7,029 bases of DNA, taken from NCBI GenBank assembly GCA_002393835.1, contig DGTW01000063.1:1-7029 (forward strand), given 5' to 3'. Shown in pieces: positions 1 through 4,783 of this stretch. Made by a program: the position numbers and the translations under genes. Every line of letters starts with the position of its first letter. Within the stretch, counting starts at the first letter, position 1. Origin of the DNA: Treponema sp. UBA4326. GTDB lineage: Bacteria > Spirochaetota > Spirochaetia > Treponematales > Treponemataceae. The notes under the pieces are model-generated. The model was not told the DNA's origin and ran no database searches. It worked only from the letters and a program-made list of their open reading frames with translations.

Positions 1-1760
1 GGTTCAGGCACAGCCTTCACCGAGACTCGCTCAAAACCTGTCTCACAGGTTTTGCCGGCTTTGCCGTCGCTCCCTACCTTAAAATCCCCCTTTTTAGAAC
101 TACCGTTCGTTATTTTAGCTTCCTTTTTCTGCACACTGCTACCTGCTATCTGCTCACTTTCCAAATACTCAATATACTCAGAACATTTGCCAACAAAGCC
201 TGAAATTCCGCCGTCATCTTCCATAATGAACATTGTGTCGGCGATTTTGTCCATAAAATAGCGGTCGTGACTAACGATGAGTAGGCATCCCTTATAGCCA
301 AGCAGGAATTCTTCGAGGATATTCATGGTGAAGATGTCAAAATCGTTGGTCGGCTCGTCCAAAATCAGGAAATTTGGGTTAGAAATCAAAAGGCGAACAA
401 GAAAGACTCGTTTTCGCTCACCGCCGCTCAAAGTCGAGAGCATTGAATGCTGGATTTTCCCCTCAAAGCCAAACTGCTTTAAAAAAAGACTTGCGGAAAG
501 CGTGCGGCCGTCATTCATCTCAACCACATCAGCGGCTTCCTTGATATAGTCAAGCACGGTCATGCTCAAGTCTTTGAAAACCGGATTCTGCTGGTAGTAG
601 CCGAAAAATGTATTCTCGCCCTTTATAACTTCGCCTGAGTCCGGTGGCAAATTGCCTGTAATGATGTTCAAAAGTGTGGACTTGCCGCTTCCATTCCCGC
701 CGAAAATGCCGATTTTTTCCCCTTTACTGAATGTGTAGGAAAAATCCTGAATGACAGGCGCATTGTCCGAAGTCTTTAAGAAATTTTTTGAGATTCCGTG
801 CAGCTCAAGAATTTTTCCGCCAAGGCGACGGCCTGCAACCTCAAACTGAAAGCCCTTGTCTTTAGCGAACTTTTCCCGGTTTATGAGCTGCATGTCACGC
901 TGAATCCGGGCCTTTGCCTTTGTTCCCCGGGCGCAGGGACCGCGACGGAGCCAGTCACGCTCAAAGCGCAGTACGCTTTCAATCCGCCGCTCGGTATTTT
1001 CCTCAATTTCGGCCTCAATTTCCTTTTTTTCGAGGTAGGTGGAATAGTTGCCCTCGTAAAGTTTTAAGTGATAGCGGAAAAGTTCGTAGATATTATTGCA
1101 GACGGCGTCCAGAAAATAGCGGTCATGCGTGACCATGAGAACAGTTCGCTTTGTGTCGTGAAGGTAATTCTGCAGCCAGTAAATCGTCTGAATGTCCAGA
1201 TGGTTGGTCGGCTCATCCAAGAGAAGGAGCTTTGTGTCCTCAACAAGAACCTGTGCCAGCGCAACTTTTTTGACCATACCACCCGAAAGTGCCTTCATTT
1301 TTCGGCTAAGGTCGTTGATTCCAAGCACTCCCAGAATCGAGCGAATCTGGCTTTCGTAGTTCCAGAGGTCGCCTTTATCCATTTCAAGGGTTAGTGCGTC
1401 AAAGCGTGACTGCTGACCATTAGTTAGTCCATCAGCCATTTTCTCGCATAAATCTTCGTATTCGTTGATGAGCTTAAGTTTCGGACTTTCTGACTTAAAA
1501 ATATGCTCACGGATTGTATTTTCGCCGTTAAATTCAGGATTCTGTGGAAGATAACTAACTCCCGATAGTTTGTTTATCGTAATCTGTCCGTCATCTGCCG
1601 ACAAAACTCCCGCAATTACATTCAAAAGAGTAGATTTTCCGGTGCCGTTTCGGCCGATAATGGCAGCCTTGTCGCCTTCGTTAAGGCCAAAAGTGACATC
1701 TTTAAAAAGAGGAGCTTCCCGCCCCATTTTGGAAACATTTGAAACTGATAATATATTCAT
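1..1760 (-). CDS. ABC-F family ATPase, Uup-like (3' end outside window)
   Basis: This is a soluble tandem-ABC ATPase without membrane segments. ABC-F proteins act on ribosomes or nucleic acid rather than in transport; Uup members are linked to ribosome function and to DNA branch or transposon-excision phenotypes. The first domain has Walker A GRNGTGKST (from residue 36), signature LSGGM (158) and Walker B DEPTNHLD (182), followed by an H-loop THDRYFLD. The second has GGNGSGKST (from 354), LSGGE (444), DEPTNDFD (468) and SHDRYFMD. The inter-domain linker is charged (EKKEIEAEIEENTERR). DEPTNDFD in domain 2 favours Uup over the EttA or YheS types. The ATG at 1760 is the only reasonable start because an in-frame TAA lies two codons upstream. 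No Shine-Dalgarno sequence precedes it. The visible 586 codons stop in a Ser/Lys/Gly-rich linker, so the expected C-terminal coiled coil (Uup is about 635 residues) would lie beyond the left edge. Confidence 0.93.
   Translation of the reverse strand, partial: MNILSVSNVSKMGREAPLFKDVTFGLNEGDKAAIIGRNGTGKSTLLNVIAGVLSADDGQITINKLSGVSYLPQNPEFNGENTIREHIFKSESPKLKLINEYEDLCEKMADGLTNGQQSRFDALTLEMDKGDLWNYESQIRSILGVLGINDLSRKMKALSGGMVKKVALAQVLVEDTKLLLLDEPTNHLDIQTIYWLQNYLHDTKRTVLMVTHDRYFLDAVCNNIYELFRYHLKLYEGNYSTYLEKKEIEAEIEENTERRIESVLRFERDWLRRGPCARGTKAKARIQRDMQLINREKFAKDKGFQFEVAGRRLGGKILELHGISKNFLKTSDNAPVIQDFSYTFSKGEKIGIFGGNGSGKSTLLNIITGNLPPDSGEVIKGENTFFGYYQQNPVFKDLSMTVLDYIKEAADVVEMNDGRTLSASLFLKQFGFEGKIQHSMLSTLSGGERKRVFLVRLLISNPNFLILDEPTNDFDIFTMNILEEFLLGYKGCLLIVSHDRYFMDKIADTMFIMEDDGGISGFVGKCSEYIEYLESEQIAGSSVQKKEAKITNGSSKKGDFKVGSDGKAGKTCETGFERVSVKAVPE
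33..53. repeat. Perfect 9-bp inverted repeat with 3-nt loop, probable palindromic repeat unit inside the ABC-F linker
   Basis: The arms AAAACCTGT and ACAGGTTTT flank CTC. The palindrome lies in the coding sequence of the ABC-F linker, near residues 570-576. On the minus strand a further GAGAC...GTCTC pairing overlaps it, and the translation (TCETGFERVSVKAVPEP) has no resemblance to a Uup linker. I infer a dispersed palindromic repeat that inserted in frame; one copy alone cannot prove dispersal. Confidence 0.55.
137..157. repeat. Imperfect triple heptamer in the ABC-F linker
   Basis: Three adjacent heptamers TGCTACC, TGCTATC and TGCTCAC lie in the linker-coding part of the ABC-F gene. A seven-base unit changes frame if it gains or loses a copy, so this is a possible slippage site. 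The copies are imperfect, which lowers that risk. Confidence 0.4.
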
Positions 1761-1861
1761 AATTTACAGCGCGACAAGGATGTCGCGTTCTCCCAAAAAG
1801 CAAGTTTAATCTGCGAATGCGTCAGCAGTCGTTACGGCACGGAGGCCGAGATGTTCATAAG
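1761..1861. repeat. Repeat-like gap with a 7-bp palindrome abutting the ABC-F start
   Basis: The gap between the ABC-F gene and the hypothetical gene contains CGCGACA-AGGA-TGTCGCG (1770-1787), a perfect 7-bp stem with a 4-nt loop ending about 10 bp from the ABC-F ATG. The rest (about 1800-1855) is more GC-rich than the gene to its right and encodes nothing beyond an 8-codon ATG ORF on the minus strand. I see no clear promoter or Shine-Dalgarno sequence for the ABC-F gene. The hairpin may terminate the upstream gene, control ABC-F translation, or belong to a dispersed repeat. The last is my preferred reading but rests on appearance only. Confidence 0.45.
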
Positions 1862-2164
1862 TTACTTTTCTTCCTGCCAGTCTTTGCTGCTTATAAAAAA
1901 ATGATCCCCTGAGCGGCCGTCAATTCCTGTGGCAAATTCTATTCCGTCTTCAGGCCGCTGGTCCTTAAAATTTGAAAATGAATACCAGTAGGTGCATTCC
2001 ACATCGTTATCATCATTATCTACATACTCAGAGGGAAATTCATAGAAAAAGAAATAATTGCAGTCTTCCCTCTCTATCAAAGATTTTTCATCGATGGGAA
2101 GTTTAATTCCACAATTGTATTTCGCAAAATTTTTTGACGCTTTTATAAATTCTTCTTTTGTCAT
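1862..2164 (-). CDS. Hypothetical protein, 100 aa, acidic and aromatic-rich
   Basis: I do not recognise a family. The product is small, soluble and acidic, with no signal peptide or membrane segment. It begins with a basic, helix-like stretch (MTKEEFIKASKNFAKY), has an aromatic run (NYFFFYEF, about 36-43), an acidic patch with DNDDNDVE (about 49-56), a WYSF segment, and a C-terminal GIDGRSGDHFFI segment before DWQEEK. The single cysteines at 18, 35 and 57 form no metal motif. The gene appears monocistronic: it has its own extended -10 promoter (TGCTATAAT), is 121 bp from the upstream gene and is followed by a repeat-like gap. Ribosome binding is weak, with AGGAA about 15 nt before the ATG. 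Small acidic aromatic proteins of this sort include immunity and SMI1/KNR4-like proteins, but no motif supports that, so function is left open. Confidence 0.72.
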   Translation of the reverse strand: MTKEEFIKASKNFAKYNCGIKLPIDEKSLIEREDCNYFFFYEFPSEYVDNDDNDVECTYWYSFSNFKDQRPEDGIEFATGIDGRSGDHFFISSKDWQEEK

Positions 2165-2196
2165 TTTATATCACACAAATTCCTATTTTTGAAAGA

Positions 2197-2225
2197 ATTA
2201 TAGCATAAAACGAGGAAAGGTTGAA
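2197..2225 (-). promoter_or_regulatory. Sigma-70-type extended -10 promoter for the 100-aa hypothetical gene
   Basis: On the minus strand TATAAT (2202-2197) is preceded by TGC, giving the extended form TGnTATAAT. A weak -35, TTCAAC (2225-2220), sits 17 bp upstream. The predicted start near 2190 leaves a leader of about 26 nt before the ATG at 2164. The rest of the 2165-2285 gap has only a 6-bp inverted repeat (AGGACA 2247-2252, TGTCCT 2276-2281) with a long loop, which could weakly terminate the redox operon. Confidence 0.68.
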
Positions 2226-2285
2226 TGTGTGACCGTGCCTATATGCAGGACAAGCCGCTCCAAAAGAAAACTGCCTGTCCTTACT

Positions 2286-2675
2286 TTAAAATTCGATTAT
2301 TTCCCCGAGTGCAAGCACAGCATTTCGCACGCAATTATCACACTCGCAAAGAACTTTTCCGGTTCCAACGCCCTTCAAATCCTTGCATGTGACCGCCCCG
2401 CACTTCTCACGGAAGTTTGCAAGAAGCTCGCGGCTCTGTCGGACAGTTCCCTCGCCGTTCGTGCGAAGTCCAAGAATCATATTCGCGCCAACCAAAGCAC
2501 CGCAAGTCGCTTCCATGCACCCCATTCCGGCCGCAAAACCCGCTGACATTTTCTGCGAAGTCGCTTCATCAACATTCACTGTATCGGCAAAAACTTTTGT
2601 AACAGCCTGGCAGCAATTACACTGGCCCGTCGCTTTTAAATTTGCGGCAATATCCGCCCTTTCCTTAATCGTCAT
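2286..2675 (-). CDS. C_GCAxxG_C_C family putative redox-active protein
   Basis: This 129-residue protein has ten cysteines (19, 21, 22, 53, 58, 92, 97, 110, 112, 115). The core is GMGCMEATCGALVGANMILGL (written in parts: GMGC at 50-53, CGALVGA at 58-64), with an N-terminal CNCCQAV and C-terminal TCKDLKG and CECDNCV. This is the pattern of the C_GCAxxG_C_C family (PF09719), described as putatively redox-active with no defined reaction. The cysteines could bind a cluster or metal or cycle as thiols. I chose the ATG at 2675 because GGAGG (2684-2688) lies 8 nt upstream and the family similarity begins there; a longer reading from 2738 would overlap the previous gene. It is the last gene of the ferredoxin/NapH-like operon, 55 bp after its neighbour, suggesting it is the electron acceptor or partner of those proteins. 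No signal peptide is seen. Confidence 0.88.
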   Translation of the reverse strand: MTIKERADIAANLKATGQCNCCQAVTKVFADTVNVDEATSQKMSAGFAAGMGCMEATCGALVGANMILGLRTNGEGTVRQSRELLANFREKCGAVTCKDLKGVGTGKVLCECDNCVRNAVLALGEIIEF

Positions 2676-2683
2676 TTTTAGTA

Positions 2684-2688
2684 CCTCC
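2684..2688 (-). promoter_or_regulatory. Strong Shine-Dalgarno that sets the C_GCAxxG start
   Basis: GGAGG within TGGAGGTA lies 8 nt before the ATG at 2675. It decides between this start and an upstream ATG at 2738 that has no such signal. Confidence 0.85.
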
Positions 2689-2730
2689 AAAATATTTCTC
2701 TCTTGCCGGAAAACACCGGAAAAGCAATTT

Positions 2731-3327
2731 TCATTCACCCTTGTATTTTAATTTACAGATTTCCTGTGTCATGCATCCCATCGGACAGAATGTACACCAA
2801 GAACGAGGCTTGTACAAAAGCATCACAATCAAGCCGATCAGAGTTGATGTCAACATGAGACTGTAAAAGCCATAACTGAATTGTACCACCCAATTAAGGC
2901 TTTCGGGAAGCAAGCCCGGAGTATAGGCCCATTTCCAAGGAACTCGGAAAGTCCAGAAAAGCTTTACGGCCTGTCGCAAACTATTTGCACCACTTGCCAC
3001 AAGATAAGTCTGAAAAAGCATATTTCCGAACATAGTCAAAAAGAAAATCAGGAAACCGTAGCGAAAGTATTTTGAAGAAATCGCCCTGGGAGTCGTTTTA
3101 TTTCTCGAAAGACGAAGTTTGCTTCCCAAAAGCGAAAAAAGCTGTCCCCGCCCGCAGAATTTGTTGCAAAAGTTTTTGTTTCCGCCAAAAATTGCAAATC
3201 CAAGAGGCACAAGAAAGTCAATCATACCAAGCCAGGCAAAGAGAATGTTAAAAAATCCCAGTGAAAAATAAAGAATAGACCAAATCCAAAGATAGTTATA
3301 CCAGTGTTTTTGCTTCAGTGAATTCAT
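2731..3327 (-). CDS. NapH-like membrane 4Fe-4S binding protein
   Basis: This 198-residue inner-membrane protein has hydrophobic segments at about 12-34, 36-48, 88-110 and 148-172. Two cysteine groups are seen: C54-x3-C58-G-R-G after the second segment, and C178-x2-C181-P-x2-C185 with a further C191 near the C-terminus. Paired CxxxCG and CxxCPxGC motifs between membrane helices are typical of the Fer4_5 domain of NapH, MauN, RdxA and CcoG proteins, which pass electrons between the quinone pool and soluble redox proteins. At under 200 residues it is shorter than NapH and lacks its trailing ferredoxin domain; the separate ferredoxin gene just upstream probably supplies that part. Its ATG overlaps the ferredoxin stop in an ATGA, indicating translational coupling. 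Direction of electron flow and donor are not shown. Confidence 0.82.
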   Translation of the reverse strand: MNSLKQKHWYNYLWIWSILYFSLGFFNILFAWLGMIDFLVPLGFAIFGGNKNFCNKFCGRGQLFSLLGSKLRLSRNKTTPRAISSKYFRYGFLIFFLTMFGNMLFQTYLVASGANSLRQAVKLFWTFRVPWKWAYTPGLLPESLNWVVQFSYGFYSLMLTSTLIGLIVMLLYKPRSWCTFCPMGCMTQEICKLKYKGE

Positions 3328-3530
3328 GCTTCAACCACCCGCTCAACAGGAAAAATGCAACCAACAGGACAGGTTTTTCCGCATAAGCCGCAACCCACAC
3401 ATACATCAATGTCAACTTTTGCATAGCAACCGTGAACGACAGAAATTGCACCTCGCGGGCACACTTTGGTACAAGCCCCGCAAGCGACACAGCGTTTTTC
3501 GTCAACGCGGGCATATTTTTTTGATTTCAT
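3324..3530 (-). CDS. Ferredoxin, 2x[4Fe-4S], 68 aa
   Basis: This small soluble electron carrier has two classical cluster motifs: C14-x2-C17-x2-C20-x3-C24-P and C44-x2-C47-x2-C50-x3-C54-P. Two extra cysteines (35, 58) lie outside them. The length is normal for a bacterial-type ferredoxin, with a short basic N-terminus (MKSKKY). GAGAGG ends 5 nt before the ATG at 3530, supporting this start. It is the first gene of a three-gene operon and overlaps the NapH-like gene by 4 bp. The context suggests it exchanges electrons with that membrane protein. The upstream gap has palindromes and a likely Crp/Fnr-type operator, so transcription probably responds to the adjacent regulator. Confidence 0.93.
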   Translation of the reverse strand: MKSKKYARVDEKRCVACGACTKVCPRGAISVVHGCYAKVDIDVCVGCGLCGKTCPVGCIFPVERVVEA

Positions 3531-3550
3531 AGCTACCTCTCAGAATAAAG

Positions 3551-3591
3551 ATAGCACGGTAGAAAGAAAGTGTATGTGATAAAGTCACATA
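3551..3591 (-). promoter_or_regulatory. Candidate Crp/Fnr-type operator and promoter for the ferredoxin operon
   Basis: TATGTGA-N5-TCACATA (3573-3591) is a perfect 7-bp inverted repeat containing TGTGA and TCACA halves. The spacing is 5 rather than the 6 of E. coli CRP. On the minus strand a TGCTAT -10 (3556-3551) lies downstream with no good -35. With a start near 3544 the palindrome is centred close to -38, roughly where a class II activator binds. The likely protein is the Crp/Fnr regulator encoded next door. Binding is inferred. Confidence 0.66.
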
Positions 3592-3602
3592 AAAATTCAA
3601 CT

Positions 3603-3634
3603 GCTTACAAATTGTAAGCGATTCAAACTTGAAT
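3603..3634. promoter_or_regulatory. Two adjacent palindromes in the control region
   Basis: GCTTACAA-A-TTGTAAGC (3603-3619) and ATTCAA-AC-TTGAAT (3621-3634) lie one base apart, just after the regulator's stop codon. They may be operators for a second dimeric regulator. Alternatively the first could be a weak terminator for the regulator gene: on the minus strand TTTTT follows some 7 nt after the hairpin. The low GC of the stems favours operators. Confidence 0.5.
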
Positions 3635-3647
3635 ACCAATGAACGCC

Positions 3648-4310
3648 CTATTTTTGAATAGCTTTCCCCAACCTTCCCTTATCCAGAATCTCAATCTTTC
3701 CGCGGCCAAGTCGCACCACGCCTTCTTCCTCAAGATATTTCAGCGTCTTACTGACAACTTCCCTCACACTGCCGATTTCCTTTGCAATGTCTTCGTGCTT
3801 AATCGAAAGAACCGTGCTTTTCTGGCGGAGGGATTCGTCGTGCAGGAATGTGGCTATCCTCTGGTCAATTTTCATAAAAAGAAGTTGTTGAATCGTCCAC
3901 AGGACTTCGGAAAATTTTTCAGTGGCGTTTTTATAGACAAAAAGTTCTACTAGCGGATTTTTCTGCTCAACCTTGTGAAGGGCTGCCGACGGAATCAGAC
4001 AAACCTCAGTTTCTTCCACAGCTTCAATCAGGACATCAAAAACAAGGGAATCCATCAGACAAGAGGCCGAAAGAATGCAGACATCACCGGCTTCGACCCT
4101 GTAAAGCGTAACCTCGCGACCTTCTTCCGAAACGCAATAAACACGCAGCGCACCGGAAACAACCGCCATCACGCCACGGCAGCCGCCTTCAGAACGATGG
4201 ATCAATTTTCCTTGGGGAAAAACTTCCGTTCGTAAGTTTTGGTCTAGGAAAGCCACTTGAGAAGGTGTCAAATCTTTCCAAAAAGAAAAAAATGATGCTT
4301 GATTTTCCAT
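3648..4310 (-). CDS. Crp/Fnr family transcriptional regulator
   Basis: This is a 220-residue cytoplasmic DNA-binding regulator. The N-terminal cupin-like sensor domain (about 20-110) has PQGKLIHR and EEGREVTLYRVEAGD segments. A dimerisation helix follows (about 115-155), then a winged helix-turn-helix (about 165-212, IKHEDIAKEIGSVREVVSKT). The sensor lacks the Arg-Thr phosphate-binding signature of cAMP-bound CRP and the N-terminal cysteine cluster of FNR, so neither ligand is expected. Cysteines at 44, 59, 78, 84 and 104 could sense redox state or bind a cofactor. The recognition helix keeps R183-E184 at the positions of CRP R180-E181, with K188 in place of R185, consistent with reading a GTGA half-site. 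The gene lies 117 bp upstream of the ferredoxin operon, same direction. The ATG at 4310 has only a close AAAAAGG upstream. HcpR-like subtypes are possible but unproven. Confidence 0.92.
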   Translation of the reverse strand: MENQASFFSFWKDLTPSQVAFLDQNLRTEVFPQGKLIHRSEGGCRGVMAVVSGALRVYCVSEEGREVTLYRVEAGDVCILSASCLMDSLVFDVLIEAVEETEVCLIPSAALHKVEQKNPLVELFVYKNATEKFSEVLWTIQQLLFMKIDQRIATFLHDESLRQKSTVLSIKHEDIAKEIGSVREVVSKTLKYLEEEGVVRLGRGKIEILDKGRLGKAIQK

Positions 4311-4318
4311 AAGCCTTT

Positions 4319-4474
4319 TTATTCAGTCTTCAGATTATCAAAAGCGCCTTCTTCGTACAAATCAAGGAAAGCCTTCGTTACAGTCGGGTCAAACTGACTT
4401 CCCGTGCAATCTTTAATCTCCTGAATGATAATATCCATAGATATCTTCTTGCGATTGTCAGACCTGGAAAGAAA
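4319..4474 (-). pseudogene. C-terminal remnant of an HD-GYP domain phosphodiesterase gene
   Basis: An open stretch ending in TAA at 4319-4321 encodes RKKISMDIIIQEI, then KDCTGSQFDPTVTKAFL and a short tail FDNLKTE. The EI-x4-GxQFDPxVxxAFL pattern is the characteristic end of HD-GYP domains, which degrade cyclic di-GMP. The upstream catalytic parts (HD and GYP motifs) are absent: an in-frame TAG at 4475-4477 and a 39-bp hairpin interrupt the reading frame just before the homology. No start codon with a ribosome site is seen, so this is a decayed or rearranged fragment. It ends 8 bp before the Crp/Fnr ATG, so the regulator may once have been downstream in the same transcript. Confidence 0.75.
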
Positions 4475-4498
4475 CTAACAGAGTTTCCTTCCAGGTCT
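4460..4498. repeat. Long imperfect hairpin at the HD-GYP breakpoint
   Basis: Arms AGACCTGGAA and TTCCAGGTCT enclose, after one mismatch, GAAACT and AGTTTC around a 5-nt loop (AACAG). That makes about 17 bp of stem with one mismatch. No real T-run follows on the minus strand, and only TATTCTTC on the plus strand. It could be a terminator-like or leader structure, or a footprint of a mobile element, since it sits exactly where HD-GYP similarity stops. Confidence 0.7.
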
Positions 4499-4630
4499 AT
4501 TCTTCATGAGAAACTTTATAGACTTCATAAGCATCAACAATTGAGTAGTGGTATTTCTATCAATCCAATAACGCTTATGATGTCCGTTTTTCCATTCGCC
4601 TTTCAGAATACAATTTCTGAACTCGTTCAT
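4475..4630 (-). CDS. Doubtful 51-codon ORF, basic, unknown
   Basis: The ORF reads MNEFRNCILKGEWKNG, then HHKRYWIDRNTTTQ, and ends with a Met/Lys-rich stretch and KLC before TAG. It is basic and matches no family I know. It is in the same frame as the HD-GYP remnant, separated by the single TAG inside the hairpin loop. No Shine-Dalgarno sequence is present; a strong-looking promoter would place the transcript start only about 2 nt before the ATG, so translation would be leaderless. It may be a decayed gene fragment or simply the 5' part of an untranslated RNA. Confidence 0.28.
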   Translation of the reverse strand: MNEFRNCILKGEWKNGHHKRYWIDRNTTTQLLMLMKSIKFLMKNRPGRKLC

Positions 4631-4638
4631 CGGATAAA

Positions 4639-4667
4639 ACTATATCGTATTGTTATCAGGCATTCAA
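4639..4667 (-). promoter_or_regulatory. Sigma-70-type promoter upstream of the HD-GYP remnant and Crp/Fnr gene
   Basis: TTGAAT (4667-4662) and TATAGT (4644-4639) are separated by exactly 17 bp on the minus strand. No better promoter is visible closer to the Crp/Fnr gene, so this could drive it with a leader of about 320 nt containing the 4460-4498 hairpin, or drive a short RNA ending at that hairpin. Confidence 0.55.
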
Positions 4668-4680
4668 TCTTGCAGGGGGA

Positions 4681-4756
4681 TTATTTGTTCATGGGCATTC
4701 CGTGCTCCCGCACTCCATTTCTTCGCTTCTGAACAGCCCTTGCGGGCTGCCCCTAC
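4681..4756. repeat. Probable dispersed repeat, GC-rich, with two small hairpins
   Basis: A GC-rich block sits in otherwise AT-rich non-coding DNA just beyond the surface-protein gene. It contains GTGC-TCCC-GCAC (4702-4713; a GGGA, GNRA-type, loop on the minus strand) and CAGCCC-TTGC-GGGCTG (4734-4749). The minus strand reads as short peptide-like phrases (MECGSTECP) that I associate with repeated intergenic elements in treponemes. That association is from memory, not a search. The second hairpin may also help terminate the surface-protein transcript. Confidence 0.45.
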
Positions 4757-4757
4757 A

Positions 4758-4774
4758 ATCCTTTACACAAGGAT
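4758..4774. terminator. Candidate terminator hairpin after the surface-protein gene
   Basis: ATCCTT-TACAC-AAGGAT forms a perfect 6-bp stem 9 bp beyond the TAG at 4784-4786. No T-run follows on the minus strand, so intrinsic termination is uncertain. A second, stronger hairpin (4734-4749) follows 8 bp later. Confidence 0.42.
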
Positions 4775-4783
4775 CTATTTTAA

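Noticed and set aside
52..1394. Several plus-strand and other-frame ORFs of 60-110 codons across the ABC-F gene
   Set aside because: They lie opposite or out of frame with a strongly supported ABC-F reading frame, have no recognisable domains and no consistent ribosome sites.
2247..2281. AGGACA/TGTCCT inverted repeat as a strong terminator of the redox operon
   Set aside because: The stem is only 6 bp with a loop of about 23 nt and no T-run follows on the minus strand.
2676..2738. N-terminal extension of the C_GCAxxG protein from an ATG at 2738
   Set aside because: It would overlap the end of the NapH-like gene, has no ribosome site, and family similarity starts after the ATG at 2675, which has GGAGG 8 nt upstream.
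2229..2751. Plus-strand ORFs opposite the C_GCAxxG gene
   Set aside because: They are antisense shadows; the minus-strand protein has clear family motifs and a strong Shine-Dalgarno sequence.
3296..3514. Alternative minus-strand ORF overlapping the ferredoxin in another frame
   Set aside because: It loses both CxxCxxCxxxC motifs and overlaps the ferredoxin and NapH-like genes.
4541..4732. 63-codon plus-strand ORF in the degenerate region
   Set aside because: No ribosome site or recognisable motif, and it runs through hairpins and repeat-like sequence.
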